This document shows, in pieces, positions 25,601-28,600 of a DNA stretch of 64,000 nucleotides (within the stretch, counting starts at the first letter, position 1; every line of letters starts with the position of its first letter). The notes beneath the pieces are model-generated. The model worked only from the letters and a program-made list of their open reading frames with translations, did no database searches and was not told where the DNA came from. Both the position numbers and the translations under genes were made by a program. This DNA comes from Ophiura sarsii. Its lineage: Eukaryota > Echinodermata > Ophiuroidea > Amphilepidida > Ophiuridae. The stretch is from the NCBI GenBank assembly GCA_035610835.1, contig CM069455.1, positions 20,597,874-20,661,873 on the forward strand. The letters run 5' to 3'.

Positions 25601-28600
25601 GAAATAAGCACAACCCACATACATGGTCAACTTTTCAAGATTTAGCCTTTTATATTTTGTATGTCAAAATTGAAAAGTTAACGGTTGTAACATATGTATG
25701 TCAAAAAAATGTTACAACCGTTACCATAGGGTTTGTGTATTAAAAAAAATCAACATTAAGCTAGGATTCTGAAATTTTGCTCGCTATCTCCCTGCTACTT
25801 TACAGTAGTGTTGGCCGAATATGAGCTAGAAAATCAATTTGAAACAACATTTAGAGCCACAAACAAAAAAAGGTATTATTACTGTGGAAACACCCATATA
25901 TGAAGTGATGAGAGAAAAGTTCAGTACAGATTTAAAGTAGTTTAATAAAATACCCATCCAGACATATATATGCAAATTAAATTTTATTATGAATCTTAAA
26001 TTCTACATACAGGGTGTCTAAAAATGTGTTAAATATTTAGTTCCGGAAAAATGCTCTATTACTACATACATACAAAGACTAGTATTTTAACCAAATTCAA
26101 GTAGATTTCAAATAAAAATGCATCAATTACATGTACATGAACATTGATTGATTTTGAAAGTCACCCTTTTCTTATGTAAAGTTGTTAATTTTAAACATAT
26201 AGGGTGTTTAAAACATTAATTTAGGTATACATGATTATCCACAAATCATTAAATTGAATGAATTTAAATTTGCATCTGAAACATGATTTTACATTCCAAT
26301 CTGAAGTGGCAAATGCTTAAAGTGGTATGAGTTTCAAATAATGTTTAATAAAAAGGGTTTCTTTAACTACAGGGTGACTCAAATTTTCCCAAATGGCACA
26401 TGTTTAGTGGCATACAATTAATTGCGTTCATCCTTCTTGCACCTTCATGATGTGCAAAGCACATTCAAATAAACAAATTAGGTTAGTTTCCATAATGTTT
26501 GAACCCAGTATTCAAATTTCAAGAGTCTGATTTAAGATTGAATTATAAAATGTTTTCGTTTTAAAGGCATATTATGTGATCTTTTCCAGAGAGCGCCCTC
26601 TATTCATGATTTTTTTTAGAAAGTAGATTTTCTTGCAGATTTACATTTCCGATCATAAATCATACATACATTCCAAGTTACAGAGCGATACGATTCCTAA
26701 TTACCTCAAAATCATGGTTTTAGAGTGAATTTAGAGTGAAAAATATAAACTGTTGGGATTCCGACAGTTTATTTTCACTCTAAAACCATGATTTTGAAGT
26801 AATTAAGAATCGTATCGCCCTGTAACTTGGATTGTATGCATGATTTATGATCAGAAATGTAAATCTGCAAGAAAATCTGCTTTCTATTTTTTTTTTGATG
26901 TTGAGGGCGTTTCCTGGAAAGATCACATAATATACCTTTAAGTTGTATTCAACATATAGGGTGATCCAATGTTGATTGGCAAACTGCTTATGCTGGTCAT
27001 CCTATACTAGGTCAGGTCAGTTGCATTTCTAAGAATTTAATAATTCTCCTGAGTTTACAAGCTTGATGAAAACCAGCAGTTTTTTACTTATTTGGTAACA
27101 CAGTTAAAAACAAGTAATAACACCACACAAACGCATTTAACAAAATGTGCTAATTAACATCCAGACAATACAGAATACATGAGGTTAATTACATATCTTC
27201 TTTTAATTTTTAATTAAATAGTTAAATTTATTTATTCAAAAGGGTACCTCAACCTTTCTATACTTTTAAAATAGACAGTTTGGTACAGGCAAATGTTTGC
27301 ATACATGTACATTCGCAAACTGCGACCAACTTGCGTTCAATTTTTGAGCTTCTTATTTAATGCTAATTAATGATTCCTTAATTAACTAATTATATTTTTA
27401 ATTCAAATATGCTTCAATAATGTTATGTTTTCAATATAGAATTGTACCAAGAGTGAAACCAGTGCATTTTATGTTTGCCAATGTATATTGCACCTAGTAC
27501 AGGAAACCCATACGTTGGTGGGGTTTTTTTGGGTTTTTTTCCCTACCAACGTATGGGGAAATTGTATTGCGAGAAACTGTCAATTTCATTTGCTGTATGA
27601 AGTGAATGGAGTGCATCTCAAATGAGTTGTGGGTGAATTACAGCAAAACTGCTTTTCCGTTGATTTTCATACTAACTACGCACCTTCATAAAGTCCTCTT
27701 CTTCCTTGTCAGCCACTTTTTAAAACATGAAAATGCTAAATTATTCCATATTTAATCGTAATTCTCCGCCGTGTAAACGCAATGGCAGAATTATTTTTAG
27801 ACATTTCGCGAGTGTCGCGGTCCAGATTAGTCTCATTCCCCATCGCAAAATAACAAACGTCTATATACGCTACGCATCGCACACTACTTACGAACTAACG
27901 AAAATATTAAATGAGACTATTTATTAATAAAACATGGCGCCGATTTCGATAAACACCGCTAGTGCCGTTAAATGAATGGGCTTAGAATTTCACCTTAAAT
28001 TTCAAGGGAATAGTGCATTTGTACAAAATGTTAAGCGAATGGCTAGATAGATGAGAAAGAGTAGATAAGAACAAGCACAAAGAAGTGTGTTTTTGAGCTC
28101 TGGTAAGCGATACAGAAATTACCACAAAAATCATATTTAGAAGGAGTCATACTTAGGATGGGGACAGATAGTGAAACATGCAAAATACCCTATGATGAAT
28201 AATACCAACTGATGACAAATATCACTAAGTATGATTTGTTGTACTATATTGCACCATACTTGTTCAACTATGCACTCCTCCTCCTCCGCATACTCCTCCT
28301 CCGCATACTCCTCCTCCGCATACTCCTCCACCCCTGACTAATTAGGTTTAACGAACTATTGTAATTAACAGAACCATGGTAGTTTATATTTTTCTTTTTA
28401 AAATAAAGGCCAAATACTTTCTCATCAAAATAAGACCAAATTTGAGTATGTGTGATAAAGAATAGCCAAAATATATGCATGCAAAGTAATAATATGCATA
28501 GTGCAAATGTAACAGATCCACCTTTTTTGGGTACCCAGTATAAAAAACATGACCATAGGGGAAACTCACTGATGCTTGCTTGCATAATTCGTTAAGTACT

